The notes under the pieces: model-generated | Seen by the model: the letters and a program-made list of their open reading frames with translations, nothing else | The model's database searches: none | What the model was told of the DNA's origin: nothing | Assembly: GCA_012861695.1 (NCBI GenBank) | Contig: JAAOOA010001122.1 | Location: 62,001 to 126,000 of the forward strand | Direction of reading: 5' to 3' | DNA: 64,000 nt | DNA from: Trematomus loennbergii | Taxonomy: Eukaryota; Chordata; Actinopteri; Perciformes; Nototheniidae | Shown here: piece after piece, positions 54,885 to 64,000 of the stretch | Numbering within the stretch: the stretch's first letter is position 1 | Layout of the letters: each line of letters begins with the position of its first letter | Program-made: the position numbers and the translations under genes

Positions 54885-56473
54885 CAGGACTGTCTCAGAA
54901 ATTAGAATATTGTGATAAAGTTCTTTATTTTCTGTAATGCAATTAAAAAAAACAAAAATGTCATACATTCTGGATTCATTACAATCAACTGAATATTGCA
55001 AGCCTTTTATTATTTTAATATTGCTGATTATGGCATACAGCTTAAGAAAACTCAAAAATCCTATCTCTAAATATTAGAATATCATGAAAAAGTATACTAG
55101 TAGGGTGTTCAACGAATCACTTGAATCGTCTAATTAACTCGAAACACCTGCAAGGGTTTCCTGAGCCTTGAAAAACACTCAGCTTGGTTCAGTAAACTAA
55201 ATCACAAGTATGGGGAAGACTGCTGATCTGACTGCTGTCCAGAGGACCGTCATTGACACCCTCCATCAGGAGGGTAAGACACAAAAGAAATTTCTCAAAG
55301 AGCAAGCTGTCACAGAGGTGCAGTTTCAAAGCACATCCACAAAAAGTCTGTTGGAAGGGGAAATGTGGCAGAACGCTGCACACCAGAGAGATGACCGCAG
55401 CCTTAACAGCAGTGAAGAAGAGTCGCTTCCAGAATTTGGGGGAGCTTCAAAGACAGTGGACTGAAGCTGGAGTCCAGGTATCAAAAGTCACTGTTCACAG
55501 GCGTGTCCGGGAAATGGCTACAATAGCCGTATTCCCATGGTCAAGCCACTTCTGAACTCAGACACGGAAGAGGCGTCTGACTTGGGCTAAGGAAAAGAAG
55601 CACTGGACAGTTGCACAGTGTCCAAAGTCCTCTTTTCAGACGAAAGCAAGTTTTGTATTTCATTTGGAAGTCAAGGCGCCAGAGTCTGGAGAAAGGCTGG
55701 AGAGGCGCAAATCCAGTTGCTTGAAATCCAGTGTGAAGTTCCCACAGCAGCGATGGTTTGGGGAGCCATGTCAGCTGCTGGTGTTGGTCCACTGTGTTTC
55801 ATCAAGCCCAGAGTAATGCAGCTGTGTACCAAGAGATTTTAGAGCACTACATGCTTCCGTCTGCTGAAAAGCTATATGGAGATGAGGAATTCATTTTCCA
55901 GCATGATCTGCACCTGCCCACAGTGCCAAAACCACCAGTAACTGGTGTACTGACCATGGCATTACTGTCCTCGATTGGCCTGCAAATTCCCCTGACCTGA
56001 ACCCCATAGAGAATATGTGGGGTATTGTGAAGAAGAAGCTGAAAGACACCAGACCCAACAATGCTAATGAGCTAAAGGCCGCTATTGAAGCATCCTGGGC
56101 ATCCATAACACCTCAGCAATGCCACAGGCTGATTGCCTCCATGCCACGCCGCATTGATGCAGTAATCCGTGCAAAAGGATTCCCAACCAAGTACTGAGTG
56201 CATTAATGGACATTTTCAAATGTTTGATTGTGTTTTGCTGTTATAAATTTTTTTTTTACTTGGTCTGAGGAACTATTCTAATTTTTTGAGATAGGATTTT
56301 TGAGTTTTCTTAAGCTGTATGCCATAATCAGCAATATTAAAATAATAAAAGGCTTGCAATATTTCAGTTGATTTGTAATGAATCCAGAATGTATGACATT
56401 TTTGTTTTTTTAATTGCATTACAGAAAATAAAGAACTTTATCACAAATATTCTAATTTTCTGAGACAGTCCTG
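54885..56473 (+). mobile_element. Tc1/mariner element with about 200-bp terminal inverted repeats
   Basis: Ends CAGGACTGTCTCAGAAATTA and its inverse, flanked by TA (54883-54884 and 56474-56475). The inverted repeats run to about 55085 and from 56271, sharing 'aactcaaaaatcctatctc'. A transposase pseudogene lies between. Removing the element and one TA rejoins the Kolobok-like exon at 'HSIKNM|YW'. The 1589-bp length is normal for fish Tc1 elements. Confidence 0.96.
55210..56197 (+). pseudogene. Tc1-like transposase
   Basis: Starts 'MGKTADLTAVQRTVIDTLHQ' (helix-turn-helix), continues 'VQVSKVTVHRRVREM', then 'KVLFSDESKF' (first Asp), 'FIFQHDL' (second Asp, followed by a one-base deletion inside the APAHSAK motif) and 'DWPANSPDLNPIENMWG' (Glu of DD34E). 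It ends 'RAKGFPTKY' and a stop at 56195-56197. Frameshifts near 55325, 55535-55615, 55830 and 55910 make it non-functional. The family size of about 340 residues fits the full span. It acts as a cut-and-paste enzyme on the flanking inverted repeats. Confidence 0.95.
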
Positions 56474-57198
56474 TATACTGGAGTGCGATGAGCACAACCT
56501 CGGGCCGGAGAAGCTGGCAAGGTGGATGTCAGTCGTCAACCACCTACAAAACATTCACGTGCACGACGACCCCTATTCCCCAAGTGTGAACATCCTGAAA
56601 GAGCCACAACAGATGCAAATAAATGGCTAAAACCTGGTAAGTTCAATATTATAAAACAATTGGAAATAACAAGTGAAAAATTTAAAAACACTTCACTTCT
56701 TTCATAAGATCAACAATATTGAATGTAAATATAACATTGTTGTTATGGCAAATTATTGTTGTAATCTTCTAATGGGCTGGTGATGTTTTTGTAATTTTAC
56801 TCAAGATTCAATAACACTCCACAAAGTTGACAAAATACTCAACAAGAGAGTTCTCAAAGATGTGAAAAAGCTAAGCCATCATTGCCAGACCTCATCCCTG
56901 GAGTCGTTCCACAGCTTGATTCTGCGTTTTGCCCCCACAAATGTGTTTCCCCTTCATGGGAATGTTGTGCAGGTAATACACTGTATAATTTATTCTGTAG
57001 CATCTTATAACACAGTCACTGTTAGTGGCATGAGGGTTTTATTCTGTCATAACACAAAGTCTCATTTTTTTTTGCTATTCTATAGGTTGTGTCTAGCAGC
57101 CATGCATCACAATGAGAATGCTGACCGTGAGCAAGCCACAACAGCTGCAGGACTACTTGTGTACAAATTGGCCTATCCAAAAGCAAGGAGGGGAGAAT

Positions 57199-58165
57199 TG
57201 TTGGAGCAGAACACCTATTGTGGTGGCTGATAGCCACCCCTCTGCTACGCGCCGTTCGTTGGATGAGGCTGAAATCTCTATTAAATAAAGAAAGGAATTG
57301 AAAACACCGGAATCAAAAGTTATAACAATTATCTGAGTTTACTTCTGGTAGGAAACCAAACACATATACAAGTTATACAGAGTACTCTGGACTTCAGGTT
57401 TGTGATGCGATGCGGATAAAGGTGTCGGGACCCGCCAACTCATCAAACAAAAAGAAATTGACTTCAGGTTTGTGATGCGATGCGGACACAGATATCAGGA
57501 CCAACCAACTCACCAAACCAAAAAGCATTTTTACATACAAAACAACAGTATTCATATCTATATTTTGGGGCGGAGATGTGTTCACTTTTCCCTTCCCCTT
57601 TACTCCAAAGCGAATGAGAGAGTCCGTGAGGAGGAGCTGTATGAGCTGCTCACATCCCCCAGGTGTTTTTACTGGTTGGATTCACTCCTGGTCGGGTTCA
57701 ATACAGCGAATCAGAGTTCTGACCAGAACATGAGATTCCAAAGTTCACAAGGTCAAAAGTCAATTCTTATCTTTGCCCGGTATTCACTCCCTTACATTCC
57801 CATGGGAGTTTTTCACATAAACTATTCCTTCTCAGACATTTAAACCTTTGTGCACATATTTAATGATGTCTCTAACGACCTTAAAAACAACATCTGTGTG
57901 TAGGGGTGAAAAAGGAGCGGTGTAATGATGTCTTTAACGACCTTACAAACAACATCTGTGTGTAGGGGTGAAAAGGAGAGGTGTGTGTGTGAAACAGGGT
58001 CTCTGGGTCAGTGAGTTGAAAGTAAGAATATCATTTCTATATATGTGATTACCTAAAACAGTTGTGATTACTTAAAACAGTTCAAACAACACATGTTCAC
58101 TAAAATACAATACAAAATAATACATGTTTACTTCAATACAGTGTAGAATCATATCTTTTACTTCA
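57199..58165 (+). mobile_element. Solo LTR, 967 bp, in a Kolobok-like exon
   Basis: Starts TGTTGGAGC and ends TACTTCA, with GAAT on both sides (57195-57198 and 58166-58169). Removing the insertion and one GAAT joins 'KARRGE' to 'CTAKPVKKDPTY' in frame, matching the family and the donor at 58206. AATAAA lies at about 57284. Two internal tandem duplications (70 bp at 57390-57529 and 62 bp at 57861-57985) are present. No retroviral coding sequence. A 4-bp duplication and TG...CA ends fit a gypsy- or retrovirus-like LTR reduced to a solo copy. Confidence 0.82.
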
Positions 58166-58205
58166 GAATGTACCGCAAAGCCTGTAAAGAAGGACCCTAC
58201 ATACA

Positions 58206-58375
58206 GTAAGTTGTCAAATATTTTAGTTTTTATTACAAACATAACTTACATTTTAAATGATTATAGCCACACTGAATTATATGTATGTAAGGTAGCAGCC
58301 TGACAGGCCACTAGGTGTTGCTGTTGCGCAGCAAATTGTTGTTTTTTGTCCATTGTGGGACACCGTATTTCTCCT
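58206..58375. other. Spacer between the Kolobok-like exon and the 2.7-kb element
   Basis: Begins with a GTAAGT donor. No further exon is recognised. Contains 'ctaggtgttgctgttgcgca'. Confidence 0.45.
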
Positions 58376-58390
58376 GTTGTTCTGAGAAGG

Positions 58391-58525
58391 GTCTAGCTGC
58401 GGCCGCGGCCAGTACACGACACTACACGACACGCCCCCTACACGACACGCCCACCTGACACGACACTACGGTGGCTGAGAGACATTACGTACATGGCAGA
58501 CTAAAAGCGACTTGACGACACTGAC
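58391..58525 (+). repeat. Left terminal inverted repeat with ACACGACAC motifs
   Basis: About 135 bp, matched by 60978-61106. Five copies of the ACACGACAC-like motif could be protein binding sites. Confidence 0.9.
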
Positions 58526-58734
58526 GCTGACGCAAGGATATTTAAGGAGACATGAGGTTTACAGAGAACAGACAAACAATATGGCGCACCGAGTACAGGT
58601 AATTAACGTATTGTGGTTTTAGATATAATTACATACTATTTAGGTTCTCGTTGTTGTCGATGTGGCTGTTTAGCGCAGTGTAATTGTGTTATTTTGCTAA
58701 TTTGTATTTTAAATATTAAATGTAAAGGAATGGA

Positions 58735-58765
<31 letters not shown>

Positions 58766-58794
58766 TATATATATATATATAATAATATATATAT

Positions 58795-58836
<42 letters not shown>

Positions 58837-58845
58837 TATATCTTA
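58735..58845. repeat. AT/TA microsatellite
   Basis: About 110 bp of TA-rich dinucleotide with single interruptions. Confidence 0.92.
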
Positions 58846-58847
58846 GC

Positions 58848-58942
58848 TCTTAGCTTGACATGCTCGATGTTCAGTTAGCATATATGCTAATGAAACATGC
58901 TCGTTCAGTTAGCATGTCAAGCTAAGAGCTAAGATATATGTA
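58848..58942. repeat. Long hairpin next to the AT microsatellite
   Basis: 'cttagctcttagcttgacat' and the inverse 'atgtcaagctaagagctaag' form arms, and an inner 'gttcagttagcat' direct repeat is also present. Confidence 0.85.
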
Positions 58943-59498
58943 TATATTTTAGCTTGACAGATGGAACAATGCATGTACTCGCATTTTTACAAGAATCTGA
59001 TTTTGTGTAAGTTTTAAATATTCATTGAAGGTGTCTTTCACATTTTAATGTTTAAAAAAACAAACATGTATTAGCTGCTATACTGACATGCACATATGTA
59101 TAATTATATTATTATTTTAAGTGTGGTTTAAAGTTAAATGATATATAGTTATTGGGTAGAGCCAAGTAACCCAGGTGGATGCAATCAGGCCTCTGTTTTT
59201 AGATGGGGTTTGTGGCCATGCTGTAGGCCTGACATTTAAACCATATACTGTATATATAAAGATTTAAACTAGCTGGTAAACTATTCAGGTTATGAAGTGT
59301 TAATAATGCTGGAAAAGTATCCTTATTTGGGGTAGGCACAATATGAGCATAATCACACATTCAATCTGCAAAAATATTATTGTTGGTGACATGATTATTT
59401 ATTGCTCGCACAAACACCTTGTTTCAAATTGCATATTACAAGAAATTCATGTTGGTTTGTTTCTAGAATCCTCTAAACCACTTTCTGTCTTTTTTTTA

Positions 59499-59860
59499 GG
59501 TTATAATGTTTATAAATGCCATCTCAAATGTGTGGCCAGCAGCCATTATCACTGTGGCTTTTGCCCAAGAATCATTGGGAGAAAGGAGATGTTTATTAGT
59601 CACTTAAAAAACTGCTGCACTGAACATCCAACTACGTTGGCGGCGGCCCCAGCAACCACAACGACTCCTCCAGTGATGGCCCCGACGGCCACTCCAGTGA
59701 TGGCTCAGACGGCCGCTCCAGTGATGGCTCCGACGCCGCTCCAGTGATGGCTCCGACGGCCGCTCCAGTGATGGCCCAGACGACCGCTCCAGTGATGGCT
59801 CCGACGGCCGCTCCAGTGATGGCTCCGACGGCCGCTCCAGTGATGGCCCAGACGGCCCTC
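59499..59860 (+). CDS. Cys/His zinc-finger protein with PVMAPTA repeats
   Basis: After a polypyrimidine tract and AG (59498-59499) the frame reads 'YNVYKCHLKCVASSHYHCGF', 'CPRIIGRKEMFISHLKNC' and CTEHPTT. The spacing C-x2-H/C then C-x2-C...H-x3-C resembles a C2H2/C2HC finger found in multicopy fish proteins. A Pro/Ala/Thr tail follows, built of 24-bp DNA repeats encoding 'APVMAPTA'-type units. One unit lacks a base, so the frame stops at 59747. An upstream ATG exon near 58582 is possible, but its splice phase does not fit simply. The product is unknown and might be a DNA-binding accessory or regulatory protein of the element. Confidence 0.55.
59671..59860 (+). repeat. 24-bp coding minisatellite, eight units
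   Basis: Units of 'cagtgatggctccgacggcc' plus 'gctc'. Units 3 and 8 are one base short. Confidence 0.95.
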
Positions 59861-59879
59861 CTGCAGGTCAATCCTGGCT

Positions 59880-60970
59880 GCTTACATTTTTATTTAAAAT
59901 CATGTTGATTTTACTGTTGGGATCAATTTAAAAGGTTTTTTTTTTTTTTAAGCAGACCAGCTTGAATAGTGCCCCTCTGATTTCACATGATGTTCTGTTC
60001 AATAAATGTTCATTGAGGAAAACGGTATCAGTGTCTTATTGTATATTCATCAGTGAATACTGAACTTGCCGGACCATATACTGTAGTTGAAAGTACACAA
60101 TGAAACACTGGCTTGCTTGTATCAAATCAATACAATTCCCACATGCCCTACCCGGAACCTGCGGTCTTCAGACTCTGGCCCCCGCACCAACCTGCAACCT
60201 TTTTATTAGTGCTTTTGTCGTTTTGAAGGAAATTAAAATACTGTATTGAGTTGGTTTCTTCTGTTTTGGAAGCCTTGTATATCTTTTTGGTCTTGTTAGA
60301 AATACCCCATGGTAAAACTGTGTTCTAGCAGCAGTTAAAGAAGCTTAGTTTGCTGTCTTAGACTGCCAGATGTATTAAGATGGTTTGTTCACAATTTACA
60401 CATAAAACCTAAATGTTCATCTGTTTATTGTTCTTCTTCCTTTATATTCAAAGCATGTTGATTGTCTATTGGCTATATCTTGACATTATGTTAATTTGAT
60501 CATACTTGCCATACATTTATTTTAATTGATGCGATTCCTTCAAAGGTTTTGTAATAGACCCCTAGTACTTTTAATTTATAAAGTAATAATACATGTGAAT
60601 GATTGAGCTCATTAGTGGCCTGACTGGCCCTCCTAATTTGTTCCTTAATGACCCCATGATGTGATTATGTATATCTTAAAACCTTTAACAACTATATTTA
60701 GATGTTCACAAATATCTACATTTATGTATAAAATACATGTGTAGCAGTTAGACAAACATAATCAATAGATTATCTCATTAATACCTATTTTATATATAAA
60801 AAAAAGTTTACTAAACCACCGTTTGTTGACAAAATGATTTGGGTTGAAAGTTATACTGTTGTGTCTCAAACGGATAGACTAGGTTATTAATTTATTTGCC
60901 TAATAGTTGCTTAAAATGCTACAATAACATTTGCAATTCGTTTTAATCTGCCATGTACGATCTCAATAAT
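59880..60970. other. AT-rich right half of the 2.7-kb element, no gene seen
   Basis: An AATAAA lies about 140 bp after the zinc-finger frame (about 60000), followed by long AT-rich DNA with no motif. Confidence 0.5.
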
Positions 60971-60977
60971 AATAAGT

Positions 60978-61106
60978 GTCGTCAATTCGCTTTTAATCTG
61001 CCATGTACGGTAATGTCTCTCAGCCACCGTAGTGTCGTGTCAGGTGGGCGTGTCGTGTAGGGGCGTGTCGTGTAGTGTCGTGTACTGGCCGCGGCCGCAG
61101 CTAGAC
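60978..61106 (-). repeat. Right terminal inverted repeat with ACACGACAC motifs
   Basis: Reverse complement of 58391-58525. An extra partial copy of 'attcgttttaatctgccatg' lies just inside, at about 60937-60970. Confidence 0.9.
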
Positions 61107-61250
61107 CATATTGGTTGTTCTGGGTGCGGCCGCCATCTTGGCGCTAATGTTTGTATTCACTCCACGAAAGGTGAGCAGTGTTAATGGCAGCAAATCATTT
61201 TACACATTATTACGTTAAAAACGGCCAAACATTTAATTTCTTTAATTAAT

Positions 61251-61490
61251 GGGTTAGTTTAAATGTTTATTTACCCGTTTGTGTATGTTGGGAGTGGGAT
61301 GTTTATGTTTTGTCTGTTAATTTGGTTGTTGTATTGGTTAGCATGTAGCTAATGGGGCTAATGTTTGTATTCACTCCACGAAAGGTGTGTCAGAAGAGCT
61401 GCCATTGGGATAATAATCGCTACTCAGCGTCTCCACCACAATCCGATCGACTGTGTCCTGTTTTGCTCCCCTCTGCATAACATCCCATCA
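61251..61490 (+). repeat. Block shared with 30336-30540
   Basis: Same orientation. The shared sequence ends at 'ctctgcataaca[t/c]cc'. Locally 'ctaatgtttgtattcactcc' plus 'acgaaagg' occurs twice, at 61145 and 61360. Confidence 0.8.
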
Positions 61491-61618
61491 CCAATAATAA
61501 ACACAACGCAGAGTCCAGGGTGGTCAGAGAGGCTACGGGACATTTGGGTTACATGTACAATGAAAATAAATAAGTGAATAAAGTAATAAATTATTATATG
61601 AATGTTATATTTTTCAGT

Positions 61619-61917
61619 GTACTGATGAGCTGATGAGGCTGGTGTTTGAAGAAGTCTTTGAGGACCCAACACCCTTTGTGGAGGAGATGAATAAAATCCC
61701 CATCCCAAAGGACCTGTCCACTCAATTTGACTGGCCCTCAAAGGAGGAAGTGGTTGCCCGCCATGTCTCCCGTTTCAGTCAAGGGAGGTCGGAAGCCAAC
61801 ATACTGTCCAGCCAGATCAGGAACTCCTGGCGTATCTGGCGGACAACACATGACGGGATGACCACTCTGATGCCTCATCCTAAAAAGCCCCAGCACCAGC
61901 TTACAAAGCTGCGATAG
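61619..61917 (+). CDS. Unrecognised exon-like ORF
   Basis: Preceded by 'tatatttttcag', a good acceptor. The frame then reads 'CTDELMRLVFEEVFEDPTPF', 'MNKIPIPKDLSTQFDWPSKE' and 'SQGRSEANILSSQIRNSWRI', and ends with basic residues and a stop near 61917. Charged, soluble composition suggests a real coding exon, but I do not recognise a domain. It follows sequence shared with the ISL2EU-type element interior, so it may belong to a transposon gene. A polyadenylation-like 'attaataaagg' lies downstream in a retroposon tail. Confidence 0.4.
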
Positions 61918-61957
61918 GCAAGATGCCGAAAACGCCTATAAGAGGAGGAATGGATGA

Positions 61958-62052
61958 TAAGATATATGTGCCGTCCTGTTTTTCACCCTTACCCTTTGGC
62001 TGCTTGAACAACTGAATTTCCCCACAGGGATTAATAAAGGTCCATCTTAGTG
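61958..62052 (+). mobile_element. Retroposon 3' tail
   Basis: 'aactgaatttccccacaggg' followed by 'attaataaagg' is a common fish LINE/SINE end. Confidence 0.6.
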
Positions 62053-62525
62053 TATATATGTATATTTACACATGATAATTTTGTACATTTCTAAAAATAA
62101 AGTTTGATGGAAATACTTAGTAGCCTGAATTATTTGCTCCTATAACATATCATTCATATATAGCAAACCATGATTTGATTTTTCATCAAATACAGTAGTA
62201 GTTTATTACAGGTAAAAATTACAAATCTATAAATGTTATGGAGGTTCTGCAGGGTGTATGGATTGAGCCAGTTTGGCTCTAGTCGAGGTGGTCAACCATG
62301 CACACAATAGGTTCTGGGACTTGCTTCATTCGTGTTACAACCTATAGGAAGATAAGATATTTGTAACATAACACGTTTAGCAATTAAATCCAACTATGGC
62401 TAGGTTTACAAAATAAACATTCAATTACTATAGAATAAATAAAAGGGCATATAATAGTCTATTGACTTGACAAGTATGTATGGTGTATATAATGTTGTGT
62501 GCTACTGTTCGTGTTTTTGTTGTAT
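62053..62525. other. No gene seen
   Basis: AT-rich. It is the downstream side of the minus-strand P2RX7-like exons, with no further exon recognised. Confidence 0.4.
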
Positions 62526-62532
62526 CTGTCAC

Positions 62533-62805
62533 CTTTCTAATTTCCCTGCAACAGACGTTTTCCACTTCGGTAGGCATGACGGCGCAGTTTCCACACGTGC
62601 ACCTTAATAACAACAGTTGTAGGTACAGTTTGGTTAGTCAGCGGACAAACTTGTTACTGTGATGTAGATAAATTATGCAGTTCTAACATTACATCTGAAA
62701 TGTAAGAGCTAGTCTAGTTTGGGACGGTGGATCAGGTCCATCACGGTCCGTCTCACTTTCAGGATCGGATTCTGGTTCAAACATATACGGCTGTACTGAC
62801 GCCAT
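62533..62805 (-). pseudogene. P2RX7-C-terminal-like gene fragment, two exons
   Basis: The reverse strand from ATG 62805 encodes 'MASVQPYMFEPESDPESETD' and 'RDGPDPPSQTRLA' before a stop near 62690. A second segment, 62602-62533, after an AAG acceptor-like site gives 'CTCGNCAVMPTEVENVCCRE' and IRKV up to a GTGACA donor. The 'C-x-C-x2-C...PT..E..CC' pattern is the start of the zinc-binding domain at the C-terminus of P2X7 receptors, which also occurs as a stand-alone domain in many multicopy fish genes. The rest of the domain is not seen downstream on this strand. Function unknown, and the copy is probably partial. Confidence 0.65.
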
Positions 62806-62842
62806 TGTAAGACTGATGTTCCGCTCAGAGCGAGCCGAAAAA

Positions 62843-63125
62843 ACACTGTGTTAGACATGGGCGGAGCCTCTCTGGTGGTTGACTAATCAGAACAGAGTGG
62901 CCGAGCTGACCAATCGGAGCACACTGGGCTCACAGGGAGGGGGGGGGGGCAGGAGCTCCAACGAGCCGTTTATGACAGAGAGTGAAATTCAGTGCATACA
63001 CGTCTTTTACAGAGATGCTGTATGAGAAACCAATGTGATTTGGGAACATTGCACAATTTAAATCTATTCTAGTAGACCTCAACAATGGAATTATGAACAG
63101 TGGAAATGGCCATGACATGGGCCCT
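62843..63125 (-). mobile_element. Truncated copy of the 16684-17505 TTAA-type MITE
   Basis: Inverted relative to 16684-16960, sharing 'agatgctgtatgagaaacca' and 'aacagtggaaatggccatga'. It ends 'gccct' before TTAA at 63126-63129. The other end is missing. A 'ggggggggg' run lies at 62938. Confidence 0.75.
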
Positions 63126-63129
63126 TTAA

Positions 63130-63919
63130 ATGTCTTTAAATAAGAAGGTGCCAATCTATTTAGCAGATCGGATATTTTACCGGGTAAATGAAAAGTTTGA
63201 TGGCTTTGTGACACGTGGAAAAGCTGAGATCAGCGAAGTCAGTGGGATTTATTGTCTGCAGACTACAGCTTCATCATCCACAGTCAGGCTGCTAGCACTG
63301 CTTCAAATGTCTTGTAACCATCAACAGGACTACAGAACACAGCACAGATGCACTCAAACAATCATGAAAAAATTGTTAAGCTTGCTCTGCAACACAAAGC
63401 TCTTAATGAATCTTTAAACTAAACCTGCCATGGAATTTGTTCCTGCTTTGCCTAACCTGTTCTGCTTTGATAAACATTTGCAACAATACTGATAATTAAA
63501 ACTGCGGTCACAGAAGTGCGCGCAGTGATGAGCGGGCCCTCGCGTCCGTGCGCCTGTCAGGGAGGGCAGCCGGTCGTCCCGGCGTCAAGCAGACGTGCGC
63601 GAGTCATCCGAAATGAGCCGTTTGTCATTTCTATGTCAACGAAGCACAGCTCTGCAAACTGTTCCCGTTGATAAGTTATTTAAGATGATCAAATGTGCAT
63701 CAGACTTTCTGCCCTTTACCGTTTGTTTACTCACTAATCACATCTCCCCTGGATGTTAGGCTATTTATTTTTTTAATACAACTGCTTTCATTGTGACGCG
63801 ATGTTTACAGTGAGAACAGCTGCTGAGGTCAGTGCAGAAAGCAGAACAGTGTGATAATATATATCGCTCAATAATATGTAACAGGCCTACATTACACACT
63901 TTATTTGTATGCTTTAGGA
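63130..63919. other. No recognised gene
   Basis: A 95-codon plus-strand frame (63130-63417) has no motif. A GC-rich segment at 63515-63610 contrasts with its surroundings. Confidence 0.45.
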
Positions 63920-64000
63920 CAGGGGTTTTCAAAGTGTGGGAAGGTGAGCCTCCCCTCAGAGAACATAATCACAGCCGCACCCCCCCTCCCAATTATTATT
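63920..64000 (+). mobile_element. hAT-type terminus running off the window
   Basis: CAGGGGTTTTCAAAGTGTGG is typical of fish hAT ends. The element would continue beyond position 64000. Confidence 0.55.

Larger units (their letters stand above)
52552..58205 (+). pseudogene. Kolobok-like multi-exon transposase with three later insertions
   Basis: Exons: 52552-52772 (acidic, 'GPRKRPRLELEEEQGE'), 52878-53149 ('FEKCPVCKRDCDVQRR', 'TERCPSCSYL'), 53239-53419 ('YETFRRHARNYLEPAIIHKW'), 53543-53619 ('FGSYTLMHLGSNTIVDFQLV'), 53713-53892 ('YIVTDCHPQIQKFLRERNI', 'YDMWHFEK'), 54801-56636 (split by Tc1), 56806-56972 ('QTSSLESFHSLILRFAP'), and 57086-58205 (split by an LTR; 'AAMHHNENADREQATT'). D in TIVD, D in VTD and E in LESFH are plausible catalytic residues. 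Most exons have GT-AG borders. Stops and frameshifts occur, for instance 'QLHH*GGN' in 53239-53419. A similar THAP-bearing copy lies at 35328-37267. The N-terminal THAP exon is not seen here. Kolobok assignment is inferred. Confidence 0.75.
58385..61113. mobile_element. Unassigned 2.7-kb element with long inverted repeats and a zinc-finger ORF
   Basis: Left repeat 58391-58525 and right repeat 60978-61106 are reverse complements, starting TCTAGCTGCGGCCGCGGCCA and carrying several ACACGACAC motifs. An identical 9-mer GTTGTTCTG flanks the element at 58376-58384 and 61114-61122. The left inner side has 'atatttaagg' (TATA-like, about 58537) and an ATG at 58582 followed by a possible donor. Inside are an AT microsatellite, a hairpin, the zinc-finger exon with minisatellite, and 1 kb of AT-rich DNA. 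No DDE transposase is seen. A 9-bp duplication with long repeats would fit MULE or Merlin type elements. Confidence 0.75.

Noticed and set aside
57199..58165. A provirus or retroviral gene in the LTR-like insertion
   Set aside because: Only 967 bp with TG...CA ends and a single duplication; no gag, pol or env sequence, so a solo LTR is the simpler reading.
1..64000. tRNA, rRNA or conserved non-coding RNA genes
   Set aside because: No cloverleaf with A and B boxes or rRNA-like stretch was recognised by eye. A tRNAscan-SE or Infernal run would be needed to exclude them.

Overview
The window looks like repeat-dense teleost fish genomic DNA. The evidence is the mix of elements: L2-type LINE, BEL/Pao, DIRS, Tc1/mariner, hAT, piggyBac-like and PIF/Harbinger-related elements, THAP-domain transposases, fish-type SINE/LINE tails such as 'gtaagtcgctttggataaa', GT-AG introns, and multicopy fish gene families (SAMD3-like, P2RX7-C-terminal-like). 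No prokaryotic operon, rRNA, tRNA or CRISPR was seen. Apart from one possible host exon on the minus strand (42374-42516), almost every coding stretch belongs to a mobile element or a multicopy pseudogene. All reading was by eye, so family names rest on remembered motifs and the ends on visible inverted repeats and target duplications.

Layout. 1-6690: large nested inverted repeats (foldback type). 6695-10770: decayed BEL/Pao pol and a probable 3' LTR. 11182-11385: small hAT MITE. 12905-14965: L2 LINE remnant. 14971-17643: inverted hAT copy split by a TTAA-targeting element (15599-17581) that contains a second TTAA-type element (16684-17505). 17644-21892: pseudogenes of two multicopy fish families, the later one SAMD3-like. 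22645-25834: a third fragment of the TTAA family, then a tandemly duplicated hAT element.

25948-33357 is the centrepiece. It is a 7.4-kb two-gene DNA transposon of ISL2EU type. A THAP + DDE transposase runs on the plus strand and a SWIM + YqaJ-like exonuclease on the minus strand, tail to tail between roughly 170-bp inverted repeats. It is broken by a 976-bp MITE, a retroposon, a hAT fragment with a GT-rich minisatellite, and frameshifts. 33394-34554 is a second complete copy of the TTAA family. 35328-37267 is a degenerate multi-exon THAP/Kolobok-like transposase.

37776-40505 is a second foldback element around a LINE fragment. 43222-43791 is a 570-bp MITE related to 1206-1551. 46040-46284 and 62533-62805 are P2RX7-C-terminal-like first exons. 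47243-50541 is an internally deleted DIRS element that keeps its tyrosine recombinase and carries two MITEs. 50542-52424 is a hAT element with a nested TTAA MITE. 52552-58205 is a multi-exon Kolobok-like transposase pseudogene cut by a short MITE, a Tc1 element and a solo LTR; the exon reads through when the Tc1 or the LTR is subtracted. 58385-61113 is an unassigned 2.7-kb element with about 135-bp inverted repeats, a flanking 9-bp duplication and a zinc-finger ORF carrying a 24-bp minisatellite.

The nested insertions give a relative history. Older two-gene and Kolobok-like elements were later hit by MITEs, Tc1, LTR and LINE copies. Several target sites can be reconstructed inside the window, which fixes element ends without a database.
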